Assembly (NCBI GenBank): GCA_034766995.1 | Contig: CM068313.1 | Span: forward strand, 62,092,794 to 62,156,793 | Origin: Acanthacorydalis orientalis | Taxonomy: Eukaryota > Arthropoda > Insecta > Megaloptera > Corydalidae | Reading direction: 5' to 3' | Length of the DNA: 64,000 nucleotides | In this document: piece by piece, positions 46,794 to 60,049 of the stretch | Layout of the letters: every line of letters begins with the position of its first letter | Position numbering within the stretch: position 1 is the first letter of the stretch | Notes under the pieces: generated by a model | The model's input: only the letters and a program-made list of their open reading frames with translations | Told to the model about the DNA's origin: nothing | The model's database searches: none | Position numbers and translations under genes: made by a program

Positions 46794-48720
46794 GTAATTA
46801 AGAAGTAATTTGAAAAAAGCAATGATGAGTAATCAATGCAAAGCTGAAAGAAAATTGTGTTATAAATGACTAAAGAATTTCTTTCAGATTTATCAAATTC
46901 ATAATTTTCTGTTGCAAAGTGGATCAATGCACATCCAGTGTCACATTATTATGCAGTAAATTCCATTATTCTAACATATTTTTATCTATTTTAATTAATT
47001 GATACATTTTAATAGCTCATTTACTTTTATTTAAGTCAAATTTATAAATAATAAATTCGTCAGAGCCCACACACAGACACACACACTCGCACAAAATCCT
47101 AATAATTTGATAAACTGAAAAAAATCATTCATTGATTAAGATGAGAAACGACTAGTTATTAATTAATATGATATATTTATGTATGTAGAATCCGCTGAAA
47201 TGAATAATAATTATATTAGAAATTCAAATAATACTTTAAAACATTAACATTTAGCTGCTTGTTCTTCTTACACCTGCCATTTTTTTATTATCTATCATTT
47301 TCTTTACATTATCATTCTCGGTTTTATGTATACGGTATCCGATTTCGTATTCTATCAATCCTTTATATTCCTTTCGTACGGTTTGTATAAGAAGAGCAAA
47401 CAAAAGAAGAAAAAAGGAAGGAGAACAGAAAGGTTCGTTACTTCGAAAAAAGGAACATTAAATTAAGATAAGTACTATTGTGATGTTTAGGTACTCTTTC
47501 ATTTTTACACGTTACAATATCATTTTATAAACAACGGTGAAGAGGACGACCGGCGACATGAACAGAACAGAACCGAACCGTATCGATTAAAGGAACGACG
47601 AACGAAAAGGAAAATTATTTTCAATTGCTGAAAACCAATGGCATTAAGTAACGACGACGACAACGGACGCGGAGAGAACAAGATAACAACGAACCGTGGG
47701 TCTGAAAGATGAGCAAATACGAACATACTTGCAGACCATTTATCGAATTAGCTAACGGTTCACAAACAGTGATCAAAACAAAACAGATGCAACGGAAAGT
47801 CGAAACAAACTATGAATCTCTGCAACATTCATCGCCGTAACGACTCCTATTAGTCGCCTTTTGCGACGAGGAAGAACATCGCGATCGTATTGTGAACCCC
47901 GACGACGGGGACAATAATATAATATTAGTCCTAACTGGAACCTTAGGACACAGGAGACAACGACATTGGGGTGAGGACACTGGTCGTATTACTTGAACAC
48001 TGGCCTGATTAGCGGACTTAAAACACTGAGGCGAGCGCATTCTTCGGTTAAACCGTGGCCGAAATGTGCAAATGGTGCAGAAAGAATCGTTCGGAATTTC
48101 AATGAAACGAAACGAAACCTTCTTGACGCAACAAAACACAGAGAATGGATCGCCATGAAAAAATATAACAGTTTGTATCGACATAGAGAAAATGTCACCA
48201 TCGATTCATCAATTAATTTTTTAGAACTTGTACGAACGATCTGAAAATATTGCGAACCTCAAAGAAACGATTACATTGCGATGGCGAAAATAAATATGAA
48301 AGAAATGTTCTTCCGCCGTTTTTTCCGTTTCATTATAAGTGCACGAATTTATAGTAACCTCCTCGTCGACAAGTTGTCCTCATCACTTTGAATTTCTAAC
48401 GAAATACGGGGCGGAACGAGAGCTGCTCGGCACTGAAAGTACCTGAAATTCATTTAACATAAAACACACAACTCTCTTCTTCGTGTCAAATATCACCTTC
48501 TTGAATCTTTCCTTGTTGTTCTGTTCCGGTTTAACACTCGGAGCTTTCTAATTCAACGGAAGATTTGCGCCATGTCAAAAACTGTACATGAGATTTATAA
48601 AAGAATCACATGATCGGCGAAGGAGTGCATTTGCAAACACTCTCGACATCGTAATTAATTTGAGCGGAAAAAATCGCCACGAAAATTTATGAAAATATCT
48701 TATGAAAGTCATAACCGGGG
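46792..48720. other. No gene recognised
   Basis: AT-rich to 47500, then more balanced sequence. ORFs up to 124 codons (47810-48184, minus) lack domains. No repeat match within the window. Confidence 0.5.
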
Positions 48721-48750
48721 TGTCACAGAGAGTTGAGTCCAGAGAACCTG

Positions 48751-48790
48751 TATATAAGAGTAACAAGACGGTCAAACACCACCCGGTTCA
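48751..48790 (+). promoter_or_regulatory. Possible TATA promoter
   Basis: TATATAAG at 48751-48758 is followed about 30 bp downstream by gttcaatc, which could serve as an initiator. The surroundings (about 48715-49300) have no recognisable ORF and could be a solo LTR or a promoter of an unrecognised transcript. Confidence 0.3.
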
Positions 48791-48799
48791 ATCAAGATC

Positions 48800-51110
48800 C
48801 GAGTGTTAATCCGAATTCGAACTGACGTGCTAGTTCGGTCCTTGTTATTGTCTCATGTCCGTATTTCTGTCCGGATTCGGTATCAAGTCTCGTCATACGT
48901 TTTGTCCGTAACACGATTCCTGTTATGTCCATGTCATATCCAACGTTTCTTCATACCTTTCTTTCCCTTTCGTTACTACAAAACCACCGTCGACTCACAA
49001 ACACCTAGTGACCTCGTCGCATCTAAATCCCACGTCTAGAATACCGCGTCGTCCAAGATTAGTTTCACACAACGACCTGAATGACCCATACCAAATCCTA
49101 AAGCCTGAAGACTACCTCTATGGGGGACGGACGGGAGACCGGCCTCCCGCCGCCGTCCAGCACACGCTACGTCCGGGGACGACGTGTGCGACGGTACCCC
49201 GCAGGTCCTGATTTGTACCCGAGGCTTTGACTGAAGCTAAATTTAGCCGCGGTCGGGTACGAGCCGTGTCCTCTTATGCAGCGCAAAGACTATAAAACGA
49301 TTTAAAAGAAATATAAATAAAACGTAGAAAACTAAACGAAATCTACAAAACTTATCAAGGATTTAAAAGAGTGAGGAAACTTTACATCTGTTACTCTAAA
49401 ATGATATCAAAACAAAGTTAAAAAAGGCTCTACATGGGGCGAATTTACTTTCAGAAACGATTGAAACTTCGAAAAATCAAAGATAAACGACTTCACTTTA
49501 AATTTATACTCAAACAATGAAATTCTAGACGGAGACTCAAAACTAATCAGCAATTAAATCAAACACTAGTGCAAGGTGTCTGTTAAGATTTCTACAAATT
49601 TAAATCCGCTAAATTCAAAGCAGAATTAATAAGTTTTAAAGTTGTATGCAAAGCGAATAATTATGAACGAAGACTATAAAGTGATAAGTTACAAGAAATA
49701 AAAAATCACACATAGAAAACTAAATGAAATCTACAAAACTAATCAAGGATTTGAAGAATGGTACGGGGAGGACGTTCGTGTTTCGACGAAGCTGAAAATC
49801 ATATAAAATAAAACAGAACAATACTTAAAACTCTCGCTGAAGATCCTGTTTTGATCAAAGTATTTGAAACACAATTACCATAAATAGTACTTTTTTACTT
49901 TAAAAAAAAAATACTAACTGACTACCAAATTATTGAAAAGCAGACAACTGATTCGACTTCGACACAAGCTACGTTAAATATCTATCAGATTTACAATTCG
50001 AAATCGATAACAAACAAATTCAATCTGAGAATTTAACAATCAAAAGAGGATCATTCGACCATCTCGAACTCGTCTCCACACCTCGTACTCTGAAGAACAT
50101 ACCGCGTACTCGTAGCTACAGCGGCAGCATCCGTCGTTCCCTCGATGATCCGGAACCGAGATCTGGACACGGGTGTCAGATCTTCGTCGCTTCAGGACGA
50201 AGCAACGAACCGACATCCGCTGCCGAAACGGAAAACGACAAAAAAAAAACGCGGAACCGACCGGTAACGCGACGCGGATATACGATAAGCCATCATCACA
50301 CACACACACACACACACATCGTCTCATCCACACGCCACCTCCTTTCGGTCGCCTCGTACGACAAGCAGGAAATACTGCGGCCGAATTCTGATCCCCGGCC
50401 TCTGGGATGCATCTTCGATGTCGCTCCGTCCACGGTTCCGCCCCACGTGCGAACGGTGAGACCATCTACGGACGGGAATCTCGTCCGGTACATCGATCTT
50501 AGTGGATGCCGACGATAATCTGAAACACGAGACGGATCGTTCAATTAGGGAACTTTATAGGAGGCCGGTCGACGTATCTATGCACTTTTCTCGTACGAAA
50601 GTGTTATCTGAAAATAGAAACGCCGATACGAGAAGCCAAATAAACACACAGAGTGCGCATACGATCGCTATGTAACCGAACGCGCGCCCGCACGCCACAA
50701 CAATCGGACTGTTTTTAAAAAACGACCGAGCGCACCCGTCGTTCGAGACCCGTCGTCGCGCCGAGACGAGACATCGACCCCAGGTCTTCATTTACACGTA
50801 AAACACAAGACACGACCGTCGCCGTATTGGCACGCGTACATCCACCGATCGTACACATTGAAGAAAAGTGAAATCGAGAAAGAGAAACGTGACCTACCTG
50901 GTTTCGCCAGCGACGTCCGCACGTCGTTCCGCATAGCCGCAATGATATTCTTATCGGACGTTTTCCCAGTGTCGAAATACAAACAAATTCTCAACACAAT
51001 GTGTAACATGGGCGACAAATATTCCGTGTCTGTTTAGTTGACCCACGACACCGTATCTGACGCAGCAGGCGCCGGTGACGTGCGGCGATTTCCATAATGG
51101 ACAGAGTCTG
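48800..51110. other. Unexplained mixed-composition region
   Basis: GC-richer stretches (49130-49270 and 50040-50560) alternate with AT-rich ones. A block of about 95 bp at 49283-49378 (gcaaagactataaaacg, gtagaaaactaaacgaaatc) recurs at 49665-49755. A CA run is at 50297-50317. ORFs on both strands overlap and none shows a domain. Confidence 0.5.
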
Positions 51111-51119
51111 TGAACAAAT

Positions 51120-51312
51120 ATGTTCGTTTCATAAAAATGCACAAAAATTACAATTGTTCGTCGATTGATTTTCGAAACAACAATATCCGCAGACACACAC
51201 GCGCACACAGAAACGAAATTCGATCGAAAATTCTAACCATTTCAGCGGAACACAACACCCCGCCGTCCCACTGCAATCCCATTGACACACAACACATTTC
51301 AAATATGAATGT

Positions 51313-51354
<42 letters not shown>

Positions 51355-51747
51355 TGCGTGCGTGTGCTTGCGCTAAAAACACATTCCACAACAATTCAAA
51401 ACGGCACAAGTACTGCACATGCATAGGGAAATCACAAACACATGTGGGACCAGCGCGCTATTTTGACCGACGAGACGATCTCGCACGTCACCACGGATTT
51501 AAGCACGGGACACTTTGAAAAGGTTACAACGCGGAGTCCTCTCTCCATGCGTGTCGAATATTCGCACGTATGTGCGTCTTCTACGGATAGTTTGATAGAT
51601 TTTTCAAGCAAAAACACAAATTTTGCAGGACGACGACGCGACTGCGACCGCTCGCACTAACAACACTGGCGACATGAAATATTTGAACGTCAATCGGTCG
51701 AGATACAGAGACTGACCGCGTGACGTCACTGCCTCTCTCGGAATACA
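51120..51747 (+). repeat. Rep-2, copy 1
   Basis: About 630 bp matching 59310-59933 in the same orientation, with landmarks ttgttcgtcgattgatttt, gacgagacgatctcgc, gtcaccacggattt, gtgtcgaatattcgca and a common right end at gacgtca-tgcctctc, aatac. Copy 1 contains an AT tract (51320-51352) where copy 2 has a shorter ta-rich stretch. After the common right end, copy 1 meets the Jockey-clade 3' tail and copy 2 meets (AT)n. Confidence 0.88.
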
Positions 51748-52129
51748 AAAATAAAATAAATAAAAATAAAATAAAAAATAAATTTTATTGGTAAATAAAT
51801 TTGATACAAGCCCTGTGTGGCCGGTATGCTTACAAACTACTGCGGTATCCTTACCGTTGCCGGTATTTATCCGCTCTAAAAAACTGTACATCGTATGTAG
51901 TGTTTTTGAGGTTTTTATTTTTGTTCATGCGAGTTCTTCCGGGAAACATTTTCAAAAAACCGGGGATGAAAATTGTCTCTTTTTGTCTTAAACTAACTTA
52001 CGCTAACTTACGTCTAACTTATTGCTAACTCAATCAATCGATCAAGTTGTACCAGTATTAAGGCGCTTCAGGTGTGTTGAGTGCGAGGTACAAGGACTTA
52101 TGACTCATGACTATAATCGTCGCTCTTAC

Positions 52130-54916
52130 CGACGACACGAACAATCGTATCGAGGAGAGCGGACGGCACTAATTCGAGCTTTGTTTGTAATTACATGGCA
52201 GTGATCAGGGGGAGGTCGGCTCGGGGGACGAGAGAAGCCCGCTGCCCCCGACCCGCAGCCCGGGCCGTGACCAGTTCTCGTCAGTGAAGGTGGAGGTGTA
52301 CCCATCACAATGCCAGTAGCTTCGGCCGCCTGTAGCGGTACCATGGACGGGTCATAGACGCCGAGGGTGTTAATCAGGGAGTTCTGGCTGGATTCAGACC
52401 GGCCGTACAGAGTGCGAGTTTGACAACGCACGAACTCGCAAAGTGTAGGGATCCGGAGATCGTTATACAGAGTATCGTATCTAACGAAGAAGTGCGCGTT
52501 CTGAAGTACCTGCAATCGTTCGAGTGAACCGGGCGCGAAACCCCGGGCTGGTGCCGCTGGTGCCCGGGCTGGTGCCGAATCAGGCTGGTGTAAAGCGTGG
52601 CCTTACTCGCCAGCGATAATTGCGACCGGTGTTTGAGCAGCGGGTACAATCTGACGAACTGTCTTGTCGCCTTGTCCAGTACGTTGTCGGCATAGCGTCT
52701 AAACGTCATCGGTCGTGGCGCCGAGGCACCTGGCGTCGGTGACCCACCCGACGGTCGTGTCGTCGATGTGCAGGTCGGGAGGTTCGACGTTTCTCTTCTT
52801 GGTGAATAGGAGCGCCTCGCACTTCCCAGCCTTAACTCTCATTCACCAAATATCGTAGTATTCGGCGAGATCATCGAGATGACGCTGCAGACGTGCGTGG
52901 AGCACCCCTACCTTCCATAATTGTGCGACGATGGCGGTGTCGTACGCGTACAGCGCAGTGGTCTGCCCCCTCGGCATGTTATTGACATAGAGGGAGAACA
53001 GCACCGGAGCCACAACGCTGCCCTGCGAAACGCCAGCCTCCACGAGTTTGACACTCGACCTCACCTCCTCCACACCCGCGTAGAGACTGCGACCCGACAG
53101 ATACGATGCCAACAAGTGGATCATACTATCGGGAAGATCTGCGTGCCAGACCTCGTCAAACGCCTGTTCAATATCGAGAAGTACGACGCCGGTCATACGC
53201 TTCTCGTTGAATCCGCGGGTTATGTGCTCCGCTAGCCGCAAAGCCCGATGAATAGCACCGGGACCACGTCTGAATTCGAACTGATCGTCGACCAGCCCTG
53301 ACGTGAACAAGTGATCTACAATCCGCCTGCTAAAGTTTCTCTCGAATATCTTAGATAGGCAGGATAGCAGACTGATCAGGCGATGGTTCGTGTGATGTTG
53401 TAGAGGGTTACAGACTTTCGGAACAGTAATAACATTGGCAAGTTTCCAGCTGGGGGGGAAAGTGCTTTTGACGGTAGATCTCGCTAAAGATCGCCGCCAT
53501 CCGCACGATCGCCCTTACCGGTAGATTGAGTAGGACGGAATTGGTAATTCCGTCGTCTCCGGTCGCTTTTCGGCGGTCGAGACGCTTGATTATGTCGGTG
53601 ACTTCTTCCGGCGTGATCAGCGGCAGCGGGGAGGACGGCGACACGGCGAGGAATCGTGAAACGAAATCTTCGACATACCTGGCACTCGCTTCATTCTCCG
53701 GATGGTCAGCACGAAACTGACCCTCCATCGAGTCCGCGAGCACTTCGGCCCTCTCCGCCGGCTCACTGACCAACATACCGTTTCCGTCGATGAGCGCAGA
53801 GCGCCGCGGTCGTCGAGCGGACACGAGACGACGAGTACAACGCCACACGGACGAGCCACTCTCGTCCGCGGACATCGACATCGTCGCTTCGTACCACTCG
53901 CGATCGCGATGCTTCGCGACCTGCAACTTTACACGCTGCGTGAGAAAATTTTAGTTCGTGCGGTCACTCGGGTCACGGTACTTCTGTCAGAGTTTCCGGG
54001 CCCGGTTCTTCCGTCGAATCAGTTCCATTATTTCGTCCGGCAGTCGTCGGGATAACAGCGTCTGTCCGTGTTCAGTCAAACACTCGCCAAGTGAGTCGGT
54101 GATGTCGTCGTGCAGAGATGATACCGCCGCCTCTAGGCTCAAAGGAGAGTCGAACACGCACTGACCGGTGTCGGTGCGCACGTCGACTCTATCCGCGAAA
54201 CTAAACCAATCGACTCGGACGAACGTGGACGGCTTCGGCACCGGAACGCGACGACCCAGCCCCGTTAGCGACAGGAGCACGGGGTTGTGGTCGGACGATA
54301 GAATCGGCAACGACCACAGCCCGTACCCCCCGCCGACGCCGCGGAGGATCGCCACGTCCAGTACGTCGCCCGCACGATCGCCAGAGTAGTGGGTCGGCTC
54401 GTCCGGAGCAACGACGACGAAGTCGGAATTCGCCGCGTGTCTGAATAGTCTCGTGCCGGCGTGGTTGCCGGTCACGGAATTCCACGAAGGATGTTTAGCG
54501 TTGAGGTCACCGGCCACGATCGCCGATGAGCTCAATTTTAGTAGGGCGTCGATATCATCGGTGCACAGGCTGTCGTCCGGACGCTTATACACGGCGGCGA
54601 TCAAGCACCCGCGATCGCCCAATTTCACTATCACCGTCGCCTCGACAGACGACAGCTGCGGACACGCGACCTCGAAATGGGGCATGCGACTCCCAACAAG
54701 AATTGCAGTGCCACCATACGAGGAACCGTCAGGTCTGTCGACACGATAGGTGTGGAAATTCGGGATCGCAAAGTCCGTGCTCGCATTCAGGTGCGTCTCA
54801 CACAGCAGTACCACGTCAACCTTGTGACGCTGCACCGCCGCGATGAGTTCCACCCGCCGCGCACGAACGCCATTGGCGTTCCAATATAGTACGTTTAGTT
54901 CGTCTCTATCAGGCAT
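52130..54916 (-). pseudogene. Jockey-clade endonuclease-reverse transcriptase, broken
   Basis: Start MPDRDELNVLYWNANGVR (ATG at 54914-54916). The endonuclease is intact by motif: LLCETHL, VYKRPDD, AGDLNAKHPSW, SSDHNPV. After stops near 53985 the RT follows: KATGDDGITNSVL, a frameshift near 53445, LISLLSCLSKIFERN, a degraded QFEFRRG, LLDIEQAFDEVWH, AGVSQGSVVAPVLFSLYVNNM and ALYAYDTAIV. As at 42 kb, the first catalytic Asp is Tyr (TAC, complement of 52942-52944). A TGA at 52843-52845 and further shifts precede the C-terminal LQVLQN, HFFVRYDTL and DLRIPTLCEF blocks. Confidence 0.88.
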
Positions 54917-55089
54917 GTTAATATTCCTGTAGGGCAAGTGCGGACGGCGTACGCGAACGCGAGGAGCCTTCCCCTCGCGTCGGACGCCGCCTGGTGGGCG
55001 CGGATGTAACTCTCGCACCAGTTGACGATGTCGTCGATGTATGTCTGTTCGTCTCTCGTGACGTCACGTCGTAACGCCGGGAGTCGTCG

Positions 55090-56965
55090 TTATCGCGGTC
55101 GCGACGGTTGGCTGGCAGCGGCGGGCTGCACGGTCACGGGGATCGGAGCGCTCGTCGGCTCGACGCCGACGCCCGCTCGCGAGCCCCGCTTCTTCTTCCC
55201 ACCGGACCTGCGGGACGGACGCTCACCGGCCGGCTCGGCGACAGGCCGCGGCGGACGCGCCGCGGATCTCTCCGCGGGTACGGGCGCAGCGGCGCTGACG
55301 CTTTTGCCCTCCGGCAAACGGACCGTCGCACGCTTGTTCGACGGCAAGGAGACGCGCGCAGGCACCGCTCGCGGAGCGGCTGCATGCTTCGGCGGATTCG
55401 TCACGTCGGTAGAAGTCGTCGTCGTCGTCAACGACTTACGAGACAACGGCCTGGACGGCTTTAACAGCCTGTCTATTATTCTTTCGCGGAGCAATGATTG
55501 CAGATACGGCACTCTGCACGCCAGAACGCTTTGCCGGCGCTGGAGCGTCTCTGCGGTTTTCCGGAGCTCGCGTGGAGGCACTCGGGGCCACGAACGTGTC
55601 GACGAACCTAGACCGCGGTACCGGAGTACGTTTACCAGGATCAGAGGATCCCTTCAACGGCTCACTGCCCGCCGGGGCCGACACGCCGATCAACGTCGCG
55701 GCAGGGGCGACGGCGCGCGCAGGCGCCGTCACACCCCTGAACATCTCCACGTAGCTTCTCGCGCCGGCGGTGTTCGAGGGTGCGTGCACCTTCGAAGCCG
55801 CCGGTTTGGCTGCCCTCGGAGTGTTCGTCAGCGGAGCAGTGCTCAACGCCTTCGACTGCGACTTGCTCTTACGCGAGCCGCGCTTCTTTGTACGACGAGG
55901 GACTTCTTTACGCATGCGAGCCGCCTCAGCATGCTTGTACTCTGCACAACCCCGGTGGCTCGCCGGATGCGGGCCACCGCAGTTGCAGCATTGTACGACG
56001 CGTTGCGACTTGTCCCGGGGACACTCCGACGCATCGTGTGTCCCGGCGCAAGCGACGCAGCGCGTCTGCATGTTGCATGCGGCTGAAGAGTGGCAACAAC
56101 GCTGGCAACGAAAACATTGCTGGGGGCCGGAGCGACCGCAGAATTGCCCGACTTTAATTTTGGCCGAGTCGAGGGTCTGAAGGGTCTCGAAACGGCGAGC
56201 GTGCTCCCGCATTCCTGGCGCGAAGTACACCAGTAAGGCGGCCGTCTTCCGTCCCCCGTTGACGATCTGGGTGACGTGGCTTGGGGTGAATCCCACCAGT
56301 CTAATCGCCTCCCACAGATCGTCAACGTCAGTATCCGGAGTCATGCTGCCGAGGAGGAGCTTGTGCGTCTTCTCCGTCGGCAGGAGATACGAGTGAAACT
56401 CGATCCTGTTGGTCTTGAGCACGCGGACTGCGGCGCGATAGGCGGCGTCGGTGCTCATTCGCAGTTTCATTGCGCTACTGCCCACCTTCTCGGAGGTGAA
56501 CAGAATGCCCTCGGCGTTAAGCGCACGCGACAGCGCGAAGTAGTTCCTCGCGTACGCATAGATCGGCGGACATCACTTCCTGTGGGTCACCACAGTGAAG
56601 CCGTCGTCACACGTCTGTTGTGTCGCAGCGGCCCTGGCCGAGACAGCAGTGTCCATCGTCGTCGACGGAGGAGGCGCGCTCGCGGAGACGCTGGCGTGGA
56701 CCCCGGAGGGGCCGGCCGCGTCTGCCGGAGCGTCGTCCTTCTCTGTCTTCGACGGGTTCTGCGTCCCGTCGGACTCACGGCCGCTCTCATCACTGCACAC
56801 GCTTCGCATGCGCTTCAGGCGGACGGAGACCCGCTTACCCGTGCCCGTGCGATATACTACCGCCGGTCGTGGGGATGGGGACACCTCACCCTCTAGGGGG
56901 ATTAACGAGCACTGGTCACTGCTCGGGCTTGCCGACCGCTCTGCTCGTCGGTTGATTCCATCTTA
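55090..56965 (-). pseudogene. Jockey-clade gag with three zinc knuckles, broken
   Basis: The minus-strand gag region begins with a variable segment; an ORF from 56884 runs to an in-frame TGA (56570-56572, probably from CGA) just after FTVVTHRK. The same frame continues through IYAYARN, YLLPTEKTHKLLLGSM and VVNGG-like KTAALLVYFAPG. Knuckles CFRCQRCCHSSAAC, CVACAGTHDASEC and CCNCGGPHPASHRGC keep all ligands. A frameshift near 55440 leads to the Pro/Lys/Arg-rich tail ending at 55090. Large ORFs on the opposite strand (such as the 354-codon one at 55022-56086) are GC-driven shadows. Confidence 0.87.
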
Positions 56966-57171
56966 AATTTACTTTGGTCCGTTCAAAGACGGACATGGAC
57001 GTGGTCTCGCACTAGCGCACTCGCACACCACCACAACACGAGATACTGGCACAACCACGTTAGGCGAAACAATTTTATAATATAATTTACCCGCTCCGCG
57101 CACGGCAGACTGACGGAGCTCGTCGCACTACATCACAGCCACAGACACGGCGCACATCTACAGAAGTGTGC

Positions 57172-57230
<59 letters not shown>
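57172..57230. repeat. (GT)n-(AT)n microsatellite
   Basis: Short GT run followed by a TA run, separating the 5' end of one Jockey-clade element from the 3' end of another. Confidence 0.95.
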
Positions 57231-57232
<2 letters not shown>

Positions 57233-57235
57233 TGT

Positions 57236-58590
57236 TATAGCGTGTGAACGTTTAGCGCTCGCGCACGATTTTCACTATGCACTGTTGTAATATGATTGCA
57301 GCAGGAGAAGAATAATTCACTTCTGTATGCAGCGAACATTGACAGAAGAATTGCTAACTTAACCTAATTTAACTAACTTACGAACTAGCTTACGGACTAA
57401 ATTTGCGCACAGCGCGTGCTAATGGCTTAGTGTCTCTATACTTGCACTTGTCACTGTGTCACTTTCACTTCACGGGCACTTAGTGCTTTTATCGTTTCAG
57501 GAATTTGGACTCTGCAGGCAGAGGCCGCCTCCTCACGCGCTTGGTTAACGCCCACTTCCTCGGGTTGGTTGTTGAGTTGAGTGCCTTCCTTCACGTACGG
57601 GTTGTCGTGCAGTTCGCTCCTGGACTGGAAGCTGGTGGTGAGTGATTTGGAGAATTTTGTGACAGATTCAATGTTGCAGGTGCGGTGGATCTGTTTAATG
57701 GTTACGTGGCGATCAGCTCGTGAGGTGAGCGGGAGGGTTTTAGATTGGAAGGATTGTAGTTTCTTCCAGTTCGTGTCACAGGTAGCGGCCCACACGGGCA
57801 GTGCGTACGTGAAGACGGAGCGTATTCACGCTTTGTAAATTGCGATTTTAGTGGATGTCGGCAGTCCGTTCACCCTAAGCAGAGGCATCAGGATATAGCG
57901 GCCTGCTCGCGCCTTCCTCAGCAGCTCGTTGACTCCGGCGGTGCATTTCAGCCTGGAGTCGAGAGTGAGGCCTAAGTATTTGATGCTGGTCTGCGTGGCG
58001 ATCTTGGTGCTGCCGATGGCGATTCTTTGCATTCACGACGGTCGCAGGCGAAGATCGCGGTGTCCGTCTTTGTGGCATTGATTTTGATTTTGTTTTGGGC
58101 CATGTACTTCTCGATCTTGCTATGGGTATCTTCGAGATGGACAATGGAAAGATTTATAGAACGGTTTTGACAGGATAGGTAGACTGCAATGTCGTCTGCA
58201 TATAAGGCAGAACTAGCTGCGTCCGGGAGCTTGGGGAAGTCGTGGAGGTAGAGGATGAAGTGCAGGGGGCCCAGGACACTGCTCTGGGGGACCCCTTCCG
58301 GGATGTTATGGGAGGGTGTCTGGCTGCCGTCAAGCCCGACGAAGAACTTGCGTTCGGTTAGGTAGGATTGTGTGATTTGGTGGGGTAGGTAGGAATGCCG
58401 ACGCTTCGCATCTTCAGGATAAGGTTGTCGTGCTACACGGTGTCAAAAGCCTTCTGGACGTCGAGTGAGACTAGAATCGTTTTCCGGTTATGCGTGAAGT
58501 TGACTGCGATGTATTTGATGATGCGTGCGAGTTGTTGTGTTGTGGAATGTTGTTTCCTGAAACCAAATTGCTCGTCGTTCGTAATACGAC
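57236..58590 (-). pseudogene. Second Jockey-clade lineage: RT 3' half and 3' UTR
   Basis: The minus strand starts at the AT tract with [20 protein letters not shown], then [13 protein letters not shown] followed by TAG in place of Trp, GVPQSSVLGPLHF, ALYADDIAVYLS (YADD intact) and KINATKTDTAIFA. After a shift come IKYLGLTLDSRLK, a stop after IAIYKA (57826-57828), FTYALPVWAA and LQSFQSK, to a stop at 57451. Motif spacing is that of the Jockey clade, but the sequence is distinct from the 40- and 53-kb families. The 5' portion is cut exactly at the (AT)n tract. Confidence 0.82.
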
Positions 58591-58591
58591 C

Positions 58592-58625
<34 letters not shown>

Positions 58626-58632
58626 GTATATA

Positions 58633-58691
<59 letters not shown>

Positions 58692-58722
58692 ACATGTATA
58701 CATTTATATATATATATATATA

Positions 58723-58765
<43 letters not shown>

Positions 58766-58792
58766 GTATATATATATATATATATATTTATA
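58592..58792. repeat. (AT)n tract between two truncated retroelements
   Basis: About 200 bp of TA repeat with tatgta and tacata variants. The left edge cuts the Jockey-clade RT; the right edge cuts the RTE ORF. Confidence 0.95.
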
Positions 58793-59305
58793 ATACTACG
58801 AAACGCCTCGATATTTAAATCAACAATCCCACTCTGTTTAAAGAAAAAAGTATTCGATCAGTGTATACTACCGGGCCTTACCTACGGCAGCGAAACATGG
58901 GTGCTTAACGCCAAAATATTTCAAAGACTCCAAACAACACAACGAAGTATGGAACGATGCATGTTGGGAATAACAAGAAGAGATAGAAAGAGAATAGAAT
59001 GGATACGAAAACAAACAGGAGTCACAGATATAATAAGAAGAGTAAAGAGTCTGAAATGGAAATGGGTGGGACATATCGCAAGAAGGGAGGACAACCGATG
59101 GACAAGAGAAATTATTGACTGGGAACCAAGGAACATGAAAAGACCGAGAAAGAGACCAATGAACAGATGGGATAAGGATATTAAAAACTTTCTTGGAAAA
59201 CTGTGGAAAAGAGAGGCACTGAATCGAACAAAATGGAAAATCATGGAAGAGGCCTTTATCCAGCAGTGGATTAACAGGGGCTGATGATGATGATGATGAT
59301 GATAT
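58793..59305 (+). pseudogene. RTE-type element, 5'-truncated 3' end
   Basis: Same family as 5.4-8.6 kb: [57 protein letters not shown] and NRWDKDI, ending [12 protein letters not shown] and a TGA stop (59282-59284). The frame is open to its natural end and the tail is (TGATGA)n at 59282-59302, which defines the family's 3' end. The 5' truncation point is the (AT)n tract. Confidence 0.9.
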
Positions 59306-59309
59306 AATA

Positions 59310-60039
<730 letters not shown>

Positions 60040-60049
60040 TGGATAAAAT

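Larger units (their letters stand above)
51748..57178 (-). mobile_element. Jockey-clade non-LTR retrotransposon, near full length
   Basis: GC-rich element of about 5.4 kb on the minus strand: 5' UTR (57178-56966), gag ORF, endonuclease-RT ORF, and a 3' UTR (52125-51748) ending in TTTTATTT-type repeats. The last 250 bp recur as truncated copies at 15.1 and 63.5 kb. The 5' end abuts a GT/AT microsatellite and the 3' end lies exactly at the end of Rep-2. Confidence 0.85.

Noticed and set aside
55022..56086. 354-codon plus-strand ORF and other long plus-strand ORFs in 54-57 kb
   Set aside because: Antisense to the Jockey-clade gag and endonuclease frames; open only because the sequence is GC-rich. 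The minus strand carries the recognisable motifs.
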